A DNA stretch of 64,000 nucleotides, from NCBI RefSeq assembly GCF_001653235.2, contig NC_035794.1, positions 1,674,001-1,738,000 of the forward strand, read 5' to 3'. The position numbers and the translations under genes were made by a program. Source of the stretch: Pochonia chlamydosporia 170 (taxonomy: Eukaryota > Ascomycota > Sordariomycetes > Hypocreales > Clavicipitaceae). The notes beneath the pieces are model-generated. The model was not told the DNA's origin. It did no database searches and worked only from the letters and a program-made list of their open reading frames with translations. Below, in pieces: positions 32,952 to 45,526 of the stretch. Position 1 is the first letter of the stretch. Every line of letters begins with the position of its first letter.

Positions 32952-34357
32952 CTAAACATACGGCCTCTCCAATATATACTCCCCCCCATTCTCCAAAAAC
33001 TCCCGCAACTTATAATTCGTAATCCAACCCGATGCCGCACGCACATCCACCTTGGCAACCGTCTCAGCAACCTTCTTCGCAATATCCCTCTGCACAACAT
33101 CATCAACCGCCTTCGAAACAGGCACCATGTCATCACCATTCCTACCCGCCCTCTCCAACGACCACCGCTCCGCCTCTTCCATAAACTCATTCCCAAAAGA
33201 ACTGTTGTTGGCAAAGTGCTGAATCAACGAGCACCGTAGAAATCGAGTACAGAACACCTGGGACAACGCCTCAGGTACCCGATCGGCCTGCCATCCAACC
33301 TCGTTCAAGTGATACGCCAGTGCTTCTGCGTCTTCCATTGCCAGCGAGCCAGCCATGGCTTGAAAGGGCAGCATGGGATGGGCCGCGTCGCCGAGGATGA
33401 TTGCCTTTCCTTTATTCCACGTCCGCAGGGGCGCTTGCTTCCGCAGCTGCCATAGCCCGCAGGATGATACGCATCTCATCAGGTTTCTCATCGGCTCAGG
33501 GAGGTCCTCTGTTAAGGGGCGCAGGTGATCGACGGATCCAGAGTAGGCCCAGTCCTCGGATGTGTTGGGGAGGAAGTAATCTGGTACGGTGAATGCGCCG
33601 TTTAGCAAGCCTGATGTGTGGCAGCGGTACAGAACGAGCCGCTTGTCCGGGGAGTCTATCACGCAGAGGTGCCTTGCGTTCGGTCCAACGAGGGGATTCA
33701 GGACTGTCTTGTGCTTTTCGGAAAGATGCTCCCAGCTGGAAGGGCTCATTATCCAGCGGTAAACGCTCAGTCCTGATGGCTGGACGGTGGTTTCTGCGAC
33801 AATGGCTTTACGGGTGATGCTGCGCACGCCCTCGCCGCCGATAATGAGATCAGCTTCATAGGTTGAACCATCATGAGTTGTGACCTTGCCGGCTTCGACA
33901 TCCTATGTCTGTTAGTTTTCCGTTTTGGACAGATTCATATCCAGACACGTACTACGGCGACAACTTTCTTCCCAAACAGAAATCGTGCTGGCGCTCCCTC
34001 TCCCACCGAGGACGTTGCCTTTTCACGCAGCGCATCGAGTAGTGATGCCCGATGCACAGTGTACCAGTCGTTTCGGGCGGCTGGAATTTCTCGTTCAAGC
34101 GACCCGTCCTTCCATTTCAGCATCTTGATCGACTCTAGTTGAACGGCGTTGACATGCTCAACTGGGTCGAGGCCAAGAGTTTCCTTCAAGACATGCGAGC
34201 CGCATGATAGTAGAGCAATGCCCGCAGCGCGAACATTCATCGTCTCTACTCCTTCAGCCGCTTCAAGGAGGATAATTCTTGACACATGTTTGCGGAGTGC
34301 AACCGCCGCAGAGAGGCCTGCTATGCCTGCGCCGACACAAATTACTCGCAGTGTCAT
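32952..34357 (-). CDS. FAD-dependent aromatic-ring monooxygenase (salicylate hydroxylase-like)
   Basis: Two exons (34357-33953, 33902-32952; 50-base intron) give 451 residues. The N-terminus is the FAD ADP-binding fold: VICVGAGIAGLSAAVAL (residues 5-21) then Glu-Ala ending the second strand (ILLEAAEG). The middle has the family DG-type element around LIIGGEGVRS near 155. The flavin-contact GD motif GDAAHPMLPFQAMAGSLAMEDA starts near residue 306. This group A flavoprotein uses NAD(P)H and O2 to hydroxylate aromatic or related rings, normally in the cytosol. The length is typical. It is divergent from the Rieske protein gene 968 bases away, so co-regulation is plausible. The substrate cannot be told from the sequence. 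Confidence 0.92.
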
Positions 34358-35325
34358 GGCTTCTTGGGTGGGTTTGGGTCAGAGTTGGGTATTGCAATTC
34401 TCAGTTATGGAAGTCGTAGATGAATCAGATTGGTAGTCAATGCAAAGCAACGGAATATTGGTGACATGACGTTTCGCGTCAGCACTTTTGTGCATACTGC
34501 AGAGGCAGCTGAAAGGATAGTCTGTTCGGTGATGATCATTTCTGGATACCTGCCGTATTGGTGCCTCGACATAGAATGACTTTATTGGATGTTGGAGCAC
34601 AAATGCTGGGGGAAGAGTGTGCATCGACTAAGAATTTAGTGCGGCAGCTCGGAACTAGGGTGTGTTCTGCATAGTAACGGTACGGACCTGTGTCATGTTT
34701 TGTAGTTGACTGGGGATGCTGGGTTAGGAGTAGTTGAAGTTCATCGACAGTGCTAGCAGTAAGTTGGCTATGGGAAGGGAACAGCATTGAAGTTTATGAG
34801 AATATGTTATGGCTGGAGGTGCCCTGGAGTTATGCGTAGAAAGCATGGTTGAGCTTGTGTTCAGCACAAGTTTCAGTATGTGAAAGGCATACAGCATAGA
34901 AGGTTTCAACGCACAATGATGTCAAGTGGGAGCAGGGCCAAACCTTTGATCTATATATTCGCTCGTTTCGTTTCGTTGTAGCTCAACAAGACATGGTGTT
35001 CCAATGTTTCCATTTGGGCATCTTGAACTACTCATCACAGAGTCGTCCCGGAGCATTCTGGTTATAAGTCCCAACGCATACACCAGAAATGCTAAAATTG
35101 CACAATTCCAATGGCAACACCTGCAGTTTCTACATAAATTTCCCATCCGATTACTGTATTGTAATAGACACTTTATATAAATGCATCGTCTGTTCACTCC
35201 CAAAGTGGAATTGCAGCGGGGCGAAATCGGAGGCCCACCAGAAACCTACAACACATCCAACATGCTCAAAGTAAATGTGAAGGTTGAACCCACAGACATC
35301 TCTCACTCTAGCAAGAACTATCACC
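34358..35325. promoter_or_regulatory. Divergent promoter region of the FAD monooxygenase and Rieske protein genes
   Basis: 968 bases between two divergent start codons, with only short chance ORFs. The arrangement itself suggests shared control; I recognise no specific operator. Confidence 0.5.
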
Positions 35326-35945
35326 ATGAACTTCTTCTTCCGGTCCCGCCCAGACACGAGCTGGACTCCCGCAGGCCCAGTATCTTCATTTCCTAATCTA
35401 GGCGAAGACGCAGGCAATCTCATACAATCGCGCCTCTGTGACGCCAACCTCCAACCAGGCTGCAAAATTTTCCACGTCCCAAAGGATCAACCCTCTGATT
35501 CATCCGAAATACACATCTCTCCTGAGAGTTTGGAGTCACCCGTCACCGGCGATGCTTTGAAAGACCAAGTTGTCGTGTTTCAATACAGAGGAAAGTTCCA
35601 TGCCGTTGATCATGTGAGTTTCACTTCACTCCAGAACCAGCTAGTTCACGTCAACTGACAAGAGCACCGTAGCGCTGTCCGCACCAGTCATATCCACTGT
35701 CGAACGGCAGTCCCTTTGATATCGAGGATTTTGGAGTCATTCTAAGTGCTGGGCTTTCTTGCCCTAAGCATGGTTGGTCTTTTGATCTGTTTACGGGTAT
35801 GTCAGATCGAGGGACTTATAAATTGCCGGTCTGGGAGGTCCAGCTGCGCAATAAGGATGGCAAGGTCATTGATCAGAAGGGTGATGACCATGTCGACGTC
35901 CATGACGGAACGGTCTGGGTGAGACGAAAACAGCGGATGGGCTGA
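35326..35945 (+). CDS. Small Rieske [2Fe-2S] domain protein
   Basis: Two exons (35326-35613, 35673-35945) give 186 residues. The cluster ligands lie in the second exon: CPH (first Cys and His) and, 28 residues on, CPKHGWSFDLFTG (second Cys and His). The domain therefore spans roughly residues 45-180, starting with the strand LKDQVVVFQYRGKFHAVDH. There is no catalytic oxygenase domain and no membrane anchor or clear targeting signal. Such a stand-alone protein could carry electrons or act as a redox sensor. The divergent FAD monooxygenase is a natural candidate partner but does not itself need a ferredoxin, so a functional link is only inference. The start ATG is the first in frame and follows a stop-rich leader. 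Confidence 0.88.
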
Positions 35946-37784
35946 CCCAGGCTGCACATGGTATGAATGCACATTCATCTTGATACGTGGCCAGATACGA
36001 GTGCTCAAAGCTTAGATGGCAACACCGTTGAGAGCACATGAACAACTGGGTTTGCTCTGGCGGCTGAGCCTGCTTACGTGAAAACGGCGGACAATTCACT
36101 GGGTGAAACACGAAGTAAGGTCTTGATGCCGTTCAGGAAGCTAAACCTGCTTGAGGGCTGGAGATCTACACAGGACCGGGAGAGGGACAGCGTGGCAATA
36201 CACCACGACTTGATCCGCAAAGGATGGTCAGTGATGCATGCAGTCTACCTCAGCCAAGACTCTCTGCCCCATTCATCATAGCTTAGCCTGCACTGTTGGG
36301 CAAGTTACAATCTCCGAGCCGGTGAATCACAACAGTAACGCAAGGTGCCGGAAGCTTTAGGGCTACGTGTGGTCCGTCTGCCTGCGGTAAGACACTTCTG
36401 TGACAGTCGTCACCTTCAGATGCATGAAGTCACTGGCAAGATGCTCGGTAGCTGGGTAGGACGCTTGGGCTCGTCGGGTGCGTGCGGGTTTCTGAGGCAG
36501 GGAAATTGATGTTGGATCGTTGGTTGTGAAGTTGTTCAGGGTCAAAGGGACTCGTTGGTGAATACTATTCAACCGAGAATCTGGGCGCTGTTGCGATACT
36601 GTGATCTACCTGGATGAACCATTGATCAGCTTGGGCTACTTTGATACCTGCGCATGACCGAGTAAGCATGGACTTGTTCAGACATGCCAATATCCTCCTG
36701 CAGCCAAGCGGTTGGTGGTCTGTGATGTCTGCGACGATGCACAATGACACAGCCAAGACCACCGACTACAATCATGGCCGGTAGGTTTACCAGAGATACA
36801 TGTTTCATCACTACAGATGGGGTGTAGATCGTAGACAAAGCCAATCCACCGTCATTGTCCTCGTATTGACGTACCATTAGGAGCAAAACTGGCATGGTGC
36901 TGTGGTAGTCTATATTTCGTTTCGGCAACCAAGCCATTGCCGCAATATTTATTCGAGACGCGATATTGGGAGATAACGGAATGGTCGCGCAACGGGCAAG
37001 TCATCCAGGTACTGACGGCAAACAGCCGCGAGACAACAGTGTCAAAAATGTCACTTGCATCAGGTCATCACCGCATCATGGTAGCCGCACGAGGGGCCCT
37101 CGTGATGATGGTTTTAGGCAAGGTTGAAAAGGTTCTTCTCGACCACAGCTCAAAATCGTCAGTAGCGTCGGGATTGACCAAAAAGGCAGCGCAGACTGCG
37201 ATGGTTTGCGAGTAGTGGTCTGGTGTTTATGTGGGAAAGGAGAAAACAAAAATTGCCGTGCGAGGTCTCCACGCGATATGGAGAGCTATCATGTCAGGTG
37301 AATATTCACGTGCCCATCCCTTACTATGCTGTGAAACTTGGCGTATTGACGAAACAAGTTGTGATACAGTTCCCATATTTTTTGATGCATCATTTTAGTC
37401 ATCCAAAGGCATGCTGCTTTTACTGCAATTCATTCATTGGCATATGCACAAGCCCAACGTACCCGTCCAACGGCATCGAGGCCGAGAGTCAGATGTGCAA
37501 ACAGCGCCTTGGTCCTCTGTGCAACAGCTTAGCCACAGCCAAATCGAGCTAACGGCGATTCCGGCCCGATTCGGGTTAGCGTAGTTCTTTTTGGTGACTG
37601 AAGCTTTGTAACTCTCATGGAAGTTATCATGGCATGATCAAGACGATTGAATTTGCATGTGAGCTTGCGTACTGGGAGGTACGTAGCACTTTCGTCTATT
37701 TACATTCTCGTCGATTCCCAACAAAGGTGCTGAAATCTTAAACACAACAACAAAAAAGTGCTTCTCCTATTCAGAAGCCGTCAC
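35946..37784. other. 1.8-kb intergenic region
   Basis: Short ORFs only, none with recognisable features. The plus-strand frame at 36937-37215 lacks any sign of a real gene. Nothing else is seen. Confidence 0.5.
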
Positions 37785-38410
37785 ATGGAGATTCCATGCT
37801 TCATTGGTCCTGTCCAATCACAAACAACCATGCTCTCGGCTCAAGACATTTCGGTGCTGGCGAACGCCCCACCCTCGCCAGACATCTGGGACTCTCACTG
37901 TGCGCCGCCTCTGAACTCCATGGCCTCACTCTCTACACATGCATCATCACTCTCCCCTTGCTTCAAACCCGCATGCACCGCTGCGCCAACTCCAAGTTGC
38001 GCGCAACCGCAGTCCGACACTTACGTGTCCGACAACGCACCCCACAAGCGTTTCTACTACAAGCGGTTTCCAGACAAGCGCAAACGCTCGCCGGGTGATA
38101 TCGGCGACTGCGAAAGAAAGTCCGCGCGACCACAGTCCAGCACAAAGCTGCCCAACGACGACGTACCACAGAAGCGGTTCTATGCCATAAACGACTCGAG
38201 GGAGAGAGCCCTGCGGACAAGCGGAAGTCCTCGCTAGATGATACTGGCGATTGTGACAAAAAGTCCGCGCACCCTCAGTTCGACACAGACCTGTCCGACG
38301 ACAACGACTCACCGCACAAGCGGTTCTACGACAAGGAGCGGTTAACTCAAGAGCGGATTGCAGACAAGCGGGAGCGCTCGCTGGGTAACTCTGGCGACCG
38401 CGACCAATAA
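37785..38410 (+). pseudogene. Disrupted 5' part of the MED19-like gene
   Basis: From ATG 37785 the frame runs about 150 codons to a TAG at 38235-38237. Within the second repeat unit the homologous protein frame moves to another phase, continuing as KRKSSLDDTGDCDKKSA and then to RERSLGNSGDRDQ, where TAA (38408-38410) stands where homologs have Lys, directly before the conserved MED19 segment. The repeats and the DSPHKR / GDRDQ motifs show that this was coding and homologous to the region ahead of the MED19 core. As read, one frame change and one stop separate it from the intact core. Confidence 0.6.
38013..38410 (+). repeat. Three degenerate direct repeats (about 123-143 bp) in the MED19-like 5' region
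   Basis: Units begin at 38013, 38136 and 38279. Each encodes, where frame allows, a PQ-x-DT-x-LSDD-PHKRFY stretch, then a DKRKRS-type stretch and a GDC/GDR-containing end. The spacing is unequal because the units carry small insertions. The third unit runs directly into the conserved MED19 core. Confidence 0.75.
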
Positions 38411-38413
38411 AAA

Positions 38414-39326
38414 ATGCACCTCGAGGACGGCAGGTTGGGTATCGAGGACTTGCACCTGGATGTTGGCGAAAAATATCTGCTCTGCCGGACATGTATGGTC
38501 GCCCCTCAGCCTCTTGTCCTGCTTTCCTTCCTCGCAGAAGAACATTTTTCTTTGCCATCTCCGCGGGGATATCTGTACTGACTATTGAATAGCACATCCA
38601 GATCCTCTGACCCAACTGACAGAAGACCTATATGAGCTCTGTGGTCTTACCGACCTCGCCGCCGAGGTAGCACGGGAGAAGCCCAACGGCGAGAAGAATG
38701 CTCTTCGAAAAACATACAAAGGCCACATAAAACGGCTCGGGGTAGCTGGTCACTTTGACGTGCAGAAAAAGAAGGAAGATGCACCTTCAGAATTCATGGC
38801 CATTCTGCAGGTCCCCGAGCTGGAATGGAATGTCCACCAAGTTAAAGGCCGTGAGATTTCAGATGGCTTATCAATGACCACTATGTCGAATCTCGGTCGT
38901 GCCATGAACATGTCCAAAGGACCTATCCCTAAAGCAGTGTGGGATTCCTCGGTGCTGGGAGACTTAGCACCATCAAATGGAAATGCGTCCAAGCCAATCT
39001 CAGCCAAACCATCAGCACCGGGTACGCCCTTAGCCTCTACTCCAAACGCCATGGGTAGGCCCCAACCCCAGAGTCTAGCAGGGCAAGATCCCAACAGGCC
39101 GCGGAGGAACGTCAAGAAACGTTCCTATGGCGAGAGCAGTTTCGAAGGCTACGGCGAAGGCTACCCTGACGACGATGGTGGCATGGATACTGGCTACTCC
39201 ACAGGAGAAGGAGAAGGCAGCGGCCCAAAGCGGCGCAAACAAGTATGTGATGTATAACTATGCAATTAGTATCGAATTTTCTTCGCTAACATTGCGTCTC
39301 AGATTCACCTTCGAATGGCCTCATGA
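38414..39326 (+). CDS. med19: Mediator complex subunit 19 (Rox3)-like protein, core region
   Basis: Exons 38414-38492, 38593-39242 and 39303-39326 keep frame and give 250 residues from the first ATG after the stop. The core has [19 protein letters not shown], the helix-rich segment [49 protein letters not shown] and [21 protein letters not shown]. The tail is basic and Gly/Asp-rich ([31 protein letters not shown]). This matches fungal MED19, a head-module Mediator subunit linking regulators to RNA polymerase II. Unspliced reading of the last intron would stop at 39257 instead. The upstream coding part is broken, so the product would lack the usual N-terminus. It could be a shortened working gene, a second diverged copy or a pseudogene. 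Confidence 0.75.
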
Positions 39327-39924
39327 GCCACAGGTGCATTATTGTTTCAACAGCGGTTACGTGTACTATTACTTGTTACGTTTATGAACCAATAAAACTT
39401 AAATCACTGCTATACCCGCTGAACCTTGCTTGACATGACTATCCACTATTAATCCCAACACATAGCTCAATACACGACAGACATGTGCTCCTTCCACTGT
39501 CTAACTGACAGCCCGCTGCTTGATATGCCCTTGTATATGCATGGTAAATCATGAAGTGGAGATTTTATCCTTAAGCCCGGAAAGGAACCAGAAAAAGAAA
39601 AAACGGCCCAGCTTTTCTCCAGTACTCCCGTATCGCATCTCTCCCTGATACACCAACTCCTATTATGACGACGGTGCCCAATGAGGGATAAATGCTTAGT
39701 GCTAAATCACAAAGACGCCATGTGACTGTGACTGTAAACTATTGGGTACTGTGATACGTTGCCGTAAATCCTAATACACTAACGTGTGCGTGAAGGTGAG
39801 TAGATACTTGTGCCCACAGGCTGTTGTTATAGTAGACAGGTACACTCTGCACAAGATGACTAGGTCCTCTTCATCCCCCGGGGTTCGGGTGCTGTTCAAC
39901 TTGGAATCAGTTTTTCAAATAAAC
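39327..39924. other. Convergent intergenic region, 598 bases
   Basis: It lies between the MED19-like gene and the Zn2Cys6 regulator gene, tail to tail. No ORF or element stands out; it presumably holds both 3' untranslated ends. Confidence 0.6.
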
Positions 39925-42900
39925 TCATTGCCCGCCACCATAATTGCCATTTTCAACAGACGGATAAGCACCACCGCTCATCTCCGCCCAACTCCAGTCT
40001 AACGTCGCTGGCAGACCAAATAAGTCTTGAGGGAGAAGGGGTTGCGTGAATGGACGGGCAGTCAATGGAACAGGCGGCGGTGACACACCGCTGGCGCCAA
40101 ACGCAGTCATGTTGTTGTATGACTCAAAGTCCCCGTTCTGAGCGGGCGGCATATCTTGCTGCCAGCCCGATGAGCCAGTAGGTGGAGACTGGCTATTCAT
40201 TGACAAAACTGATGCAGCACCAAAGGGGTCACCCTTCTCGACGGAGGTGGGCGACGTCTGGGATGCCTGCGCGTCTCTAGGTGTTGAAGAGGCGGACAGA
40301 TTGCGTGGTCTTGCCGCTGATGTAGCTGCAGTGGCTGGCCTAGGCGTTTCGGCAGAGGGCGTCTCGCCCGATGTAGTTGTTCCTGTGGTAGGCGATTTGG
40401 CGGCAGGGGGTTTTGAGGTGCTGGATTTGGAACCAGAGTCTACTGTCTTGCGCTTGCGACGAGAAGATTGCTCCTTTTCGGCCCTTTCAATGACTACTCG
40501 GGCAATTCGGACAAATTCCGAGCAGATACCGAGCATGCGATGCACGCCGCCCTGTTCAGCCTCCTGACCAAGCATAGATAGAAAAGTAACGACAAGATCC
40601 ATCAACCGAGTGTCAGACTTCGCGCGAGGGTCGAGAGGGTTTTGGAGAATATTGCTGAACAATGTCATTAGTGCAGATACGGGGAAATAAAGGATTAGCC
40701 TGTTCATACGATGTCAGCAACGTTTCTGTATCGGACAGGCGTCTACGATATGGTCACCACTTACCAAACGCAAGAGAAATCGCCTTGTGGAACGTATTTC
40801 AACAAAGCAATTGAGGCTCGTGCCGCTGCAGTGCAAAGCTGAGCAGAAGAGAACACTCTCGGATTAAGCGGCTTCGAGTTCAGTCCTTGAATGGCGTAGT
40901 TTGATAATCTGCTGGTCCAATAACCATGGTGGATGGACATGCGGTGTATGGTTGTCAAACAATTGTAGTATGTGAAATGCAACATAACGACGTGCAGTAT
41001 CAGTGGCGTGTGAGAGGCCTTGATTTCATGCTCAGGCCGAAAGTCAATGGAAATTCTTTCTTTCCATTCCTCTAATTCTTGGTCCAACTCGCCAATTGTA
41101 TTCAAGAGCTCCCCATCAGACTGTTTTGTTGCCTTTGTCGAATACAGGCGCCTGTAAACATTGCTTTCGATGACAGTAAGTTCGCACATGACGCGGAAGA
41201 GATTCATCTTCCCTTTACCGTCGGCTAGAGGAATGTTCCCAATATTGTCGGCAGGGTCGGCGTCTGGAAGATCAACGTTCATATCGTCATCGTCTTGTGC
41301 AGGTGGACGGCCTGACCGAAGACATAAGCCCTTATCTAGCATATACGCAATCCAGAATACTCGCTTTCGTTGCTCAATCTCAATAGGATTCAGGTTGAAG
41401 CCGGTACCGCGCTTGTGGAGCCCGATGCTATGTGATAGCCGTATCGCAGCCGCGATCAAGAGTGATGTTGGCTGAGGGTTGGGAGTTCCATACATGAACA
41501 ATGCCATGCCCAAGAGGGCCTGCACACTCAATAGATCGGTATTGCGCATAGTAAGCTCAGAGAACACGGCCATAGCATTTTTCAGATACGCCCAAGCTTT
41601 TTCATCGTCCTCTTGTGGCACCAGATTGCTCACGACCCGCAGGCGATGCGCAATAGCCAAAGCGCAATTCAGACTCGCCCACCACCCAGAGCCTTCGTAG
41701 GGGTCTGGAGAGTACTGCCTCTCAACCAGATGCATGAAAGTCGGTTGGTGAAATAGAGGGAACATGCAGTTGAAATTCTCGAAGTAATCCTGCAAGAGAG
41801 ACAACGCCTCATTTTTCGGGGGTAATGGCCGGAAGACTCGTCTTTGAAACAGATCGCCGAAAACCTCGGGCTTCCAATTTGTCCATTTATGATCATCGAC
41901 TGATACCTCTGATATCATTTTGGCAAATGAATCATCACCAGTTCGCTCATTGACCCACTGAATGCCTTTTGGTGAGAAGATGGAAAATCCTGATGAGGAG
42001 CCGATGTATCGAGTTTCACCACATTGATTGGTGACAAGGGAACACATCATTTCTGAGAGCGCTTCAACTTCTTCTTCCTCCTCCTCCCCTGGCTGCTCCT
42101 CTCCAGGTGTTATGGATTTCCTTTTCTCGTCACGGTCTCTTTCTTTCTCTTTGGTGGGATCAGGAGATGTGAGGGAGCTCTGTGGTGTTGAAGCAGTGCC
42201 GTCTTGGCCAGACATGGTTTGCGATGGAGACATTGGACTAGTTGCGACGGTTGACGCTTGACGTGACTTCGCGGCCAATTTCTTCTCCAGCGCGCCCAGA
42301 TCAGTGCCGCTGTCATCTTCACTCAGCAAGCCTACCAAATAGGAGCTGTTAGCCACGGATTCACTTGCCTAGGAGATTTTCGCTTGCGTAGCTACTATTC
42401 GCCTACCTGAGAGCCTGAGCAGATGTTCCATACGGCCCAGTCTGTTTTCTAATCCTTCGATATATTTGGCACTGCCAGTGTAGGTTAGAAGTTGTGACAA
42501 GAGATTGGCATGGTTTGAGAGGGGAGAGCGGCCAGATGAAGAGCAGGAACGAACCCTTTGGGGGGACTGCGCTTTTTTTCGATTTGAGTAAAAACACAAT
42601 CGGTCTTGTAGTTAATACAATGAGTGCATGCAGGAAGTTTTCCATCGCACTTGATCTTCTTCTTTCTGCACATGTCGCAAGCCTATACCACTACAGAGTC
42701 AGCATTCGGTTCAACCGGACAACGCCAGCAATGTCTCTCACCCTTGCGATTCTTCTTCTTTTAGCTTCATTTGTATCCTCCATTAACAGGTGGGCGTCGG
42801 GAAACATGTGTGCCGCCAGATCAGCTGGCATCTGAGGGATGTTTGGTAAACCGTCCGGCCCATATCCGCCGAAGATCTGGGGCGGTTGGTTCATGATCGG

Positions 42901-42942
42901 TGGTGGCTCCATGCCGGGCATCTGAAAACTCATGTGATCCAT
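39925..42942 (-). CDS. Zn2Cys6 transcription factor with fungal-specific regulator domain
   Basis: Five exons (42942-42742, 42682-42555, 42471-42407, 42331-40765, 40699-39925) give 911 residues. The binuclear zinc cluster at residues 69-96 is [11 protein letters not shown] then [11 protein letters not shown] (spacing 2-6-6-2-6). It is followed by a linker and a coiled-coil-like element, [20 protein letters not shown]. An acidic, Ser/Thr-rich region precedes the fungal-specific transcription factor domain. That domain shows [39 protein letters not shown] and the regulator motif [11 protein letters not shown], then [22 protein letters not shown]. The tail is Ser/Thr/Pro/Gly-rich and may be the activation region. 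It is a nuclear regulator; I cannot assign a pathway or named ortholog with confidence. The GTTCGT donor of the second intron is slightly unusual but is needed to join the zinc cluster to the coiled coil. Confidence 0.92.
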
Positions 42943-45526
42943 GACAAGATATGATTTGCGTCGAGAAGAGAGCAGGACCGATAGAAGTTTCGTCGCGTAG
43001 GTTACAGGTTCGGAGTCGTGGGTCTGAGGAGCGCAAAGCACTCAACGGTGCGCACGTTGGCGCAAAGTGGCGAGGCCAAACGGCAGATGGATCACACCAG
43101 CCGGCTTTGTGAATTTGTTGTTGACCCTTTTCCAACGGCGTGAGCAAATATTGGGCTGATTCACGATTAGATCGTTTATGCGCCGGTGCTGTTGTCAGAT
43201 ACAGCAGTGTATTCGAAGTAGATTCGAAATGTCGGTTTGGGTGAAGACAGACTCAGAAGCGGTCGAGGGCCAGAGAAGTTGCCGACAATGGCTAAGGACT
43301 TGATTGAGACCTTTGGAGGGTGGGGGGTCGATGGTTTGTAATAGCAAGCTTGTGTGGCAATGGCGTGTTCGGATGCCGATCTAAAACGAACCAGACAGTC
43401 GACGGCTCAGCTCAGGTGGTCTGAGTGGCTACAGGATTCCACGCTCTGCATCATGCGATTCACTGCCCCCGTACTCCGTGCTCCGTTCTCTGTCTTTTGC
43501 AGCAAAAGAATTGCAGCAGCACCGGGGAAGAAGCAATTGGGGCGGACTGGGGCTCAGCCTTGGGGACCGGATTGGCGGACTGGGGGGACAAATGTAGTGA
43601 CGTGAGACAACGCTAGTGCCAGGAGCTAGCGGCTCAAAGCCTGGTTGGTGCTGCTCGCACCTGAGGCGTCGAGAACATTGAAGCTGAAAGGGCGTGAGCA
43701 CCCAACACCAAACCTCGCTTCCAATGGCACAAAACACCAGCCAGTGCGCATAATGCGATGGCCAATACTATTCTGTTCCTTTCCAACGAAACCTGCCTGT
43801 TGCAACCAGCTGGGTATCGGGTCTATGATGCCAATGCTATTCGGGTCGTCGTTTGGATAGTTCTGTCTGCCATAGTCTCGAACTCGATATCAACGGAAGA
43901 CCTGTGATCCGGCCGCCTCAAGACCCTCCAACACTGGCCTTGGCCAATGCTAAAGAATATGCCCTACCAGGCTGAGCATAAAGTTGGTATCAAAGCTATT
44001 ATTGTATCGTATAACGGTAAGCCCACCCAACCTGCAGCTGTCAGATGCGCAGTCAGCATCCTGGCATGCTCGAGGCGTGCATTGGGCATGTCCATGTCCA
44101 CACAATCTGACATTAGCTACGTCCAGAACCTGTTTACGATACCCCGTGTCACCTCATTCACACATGCTATCCTGCCAGGCTAATAAACTTGCCACAAAAA
44201 GAGTTCAGTGAAGGAATAAATCCACCCATGGCCGTGTATTCAGAGTGGAGTTTTACAGGTCCGCAAACTCCGCTGTCAACCTTCACGGGTTCCAGAAAAG
44301 AACCGGCCAAACCGGTGGAATTAGAACAAAATTCAACGGGTCGCGTGGCTGTGCAGTCAAGACGAAACACACCAGAAGGAAACAGTATTTGTCATTGACA
44401 ACACGAACTATAAGATAGCCATGGCTTTCTGCGCATGCGTTTCCCTTTTCTAAGCCCCACCCTGGTCCCGTTTCAGTTCTGGTCTCAGAGTTGCTGTCAC
44501 GAGGCTTGTGCGTTTGCAACGATAGCGATACCCGAGCACGGAGTACTTAACCAAGGTGCATGCATACTGGTAACGATTGTATTTGTTGACCTGCATCGCA
44601 TCTTGTAGATCAGTGTCGATGGATGAAGTCGCCAAGCCATAGCTTGAGATGACGCGATTTATGCCAGCTTCGTCCTCAGGCGCTGCACTCCCTCGGTGTC
44701 GCACCACTCCTGACCGCGTCTTGGCTTGAAGCTTCTGGTTCTGAGCATTGTACTCCGTATGCATGATTGTAATCGACGGATATGTATCATGTCGCCAAAT
44801 AATTCCATTTTCTTCTACTCTAGAACTGTGGTCAACTTGAAACTGTCAACAGAAGCATTATCAACTCAAAGGCGCTCAACGGAGAACAACATCTTGTCCA
44901 TACCGAGAGCACCGGCTGGACGGTAAGCAGGTTGCGCAGTGCACAACTAACGGTCAGCAATAAGAATACGGCTTTTACAGATGGAACAAAACCTTCTATC
45001 ACAGGACATCACAAAGTATTGCGGAGCTTGAGGACTGATCTACAAAGACGAGTTTCTTTCGCAAAACGTCATAATACAGCCCGTTTCATCACGATAGTAG
45101 ACATATGGTCCCTACGAAGACCTTGTTGCAAAGACATATAATAACGCTGAGACAAAACACCACAAAGAGCCAAATTCACGTTCAAGACACGCTTTTAAAT
45201 TCATCACTTGACTTCCCATCGTATTAAATAACCAAAATGACCCAGGGCTCGTATCAAACGCCAGTAATGATGTTCAAAGGATGTGCCCTGTTCTTGGTTG
45301 TGAGGGGTCGAGCAGCCCCAGTGCGCAGTGATAGTACACACAAGCATCTCGAGATGCGACATAATATGTACATGAGAAGATATAACGCTCTAAACGGAGA
45401 CTGGAATAACAGTGACGTTTGAATAAATGAAGAGCAACTCGCCGGCTGCAAGATGATCACTTTTTAAAACAAAGACTAGATACTAAAAAGAAGAATAGAT
45501 CAAGAGTTTGTAAAATGTCCTCTTGT
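42943..45526. other. 2.6-kb intergenic region
   Basis: No credible gene. It contains one perfect TACGGAGTA motif copy (44751) and two near matches (around 43472 and 44539). The part next to 42943 is the promoter and leader of the Zn2Cys6 regulator; the part next to 45526 is the 3' end of the membrane protein gene. Confidence 0.5.
44751..44759 (-). repeat. TACGGAGTA motif copy
   Basis: The plus strand reads TTGTACTCCGTATG. A near match (CACGGAGTA) lies about 210 bases upstream in the opposite orientation. Confidence 0.7.

Noticed and set aside
36937..37215. 92-codon plus-strand ORF starting with ATG
   Set aside because: No recognisable motif, no splice partner and no homology that I know; a chance ORF in a gene-free interval.
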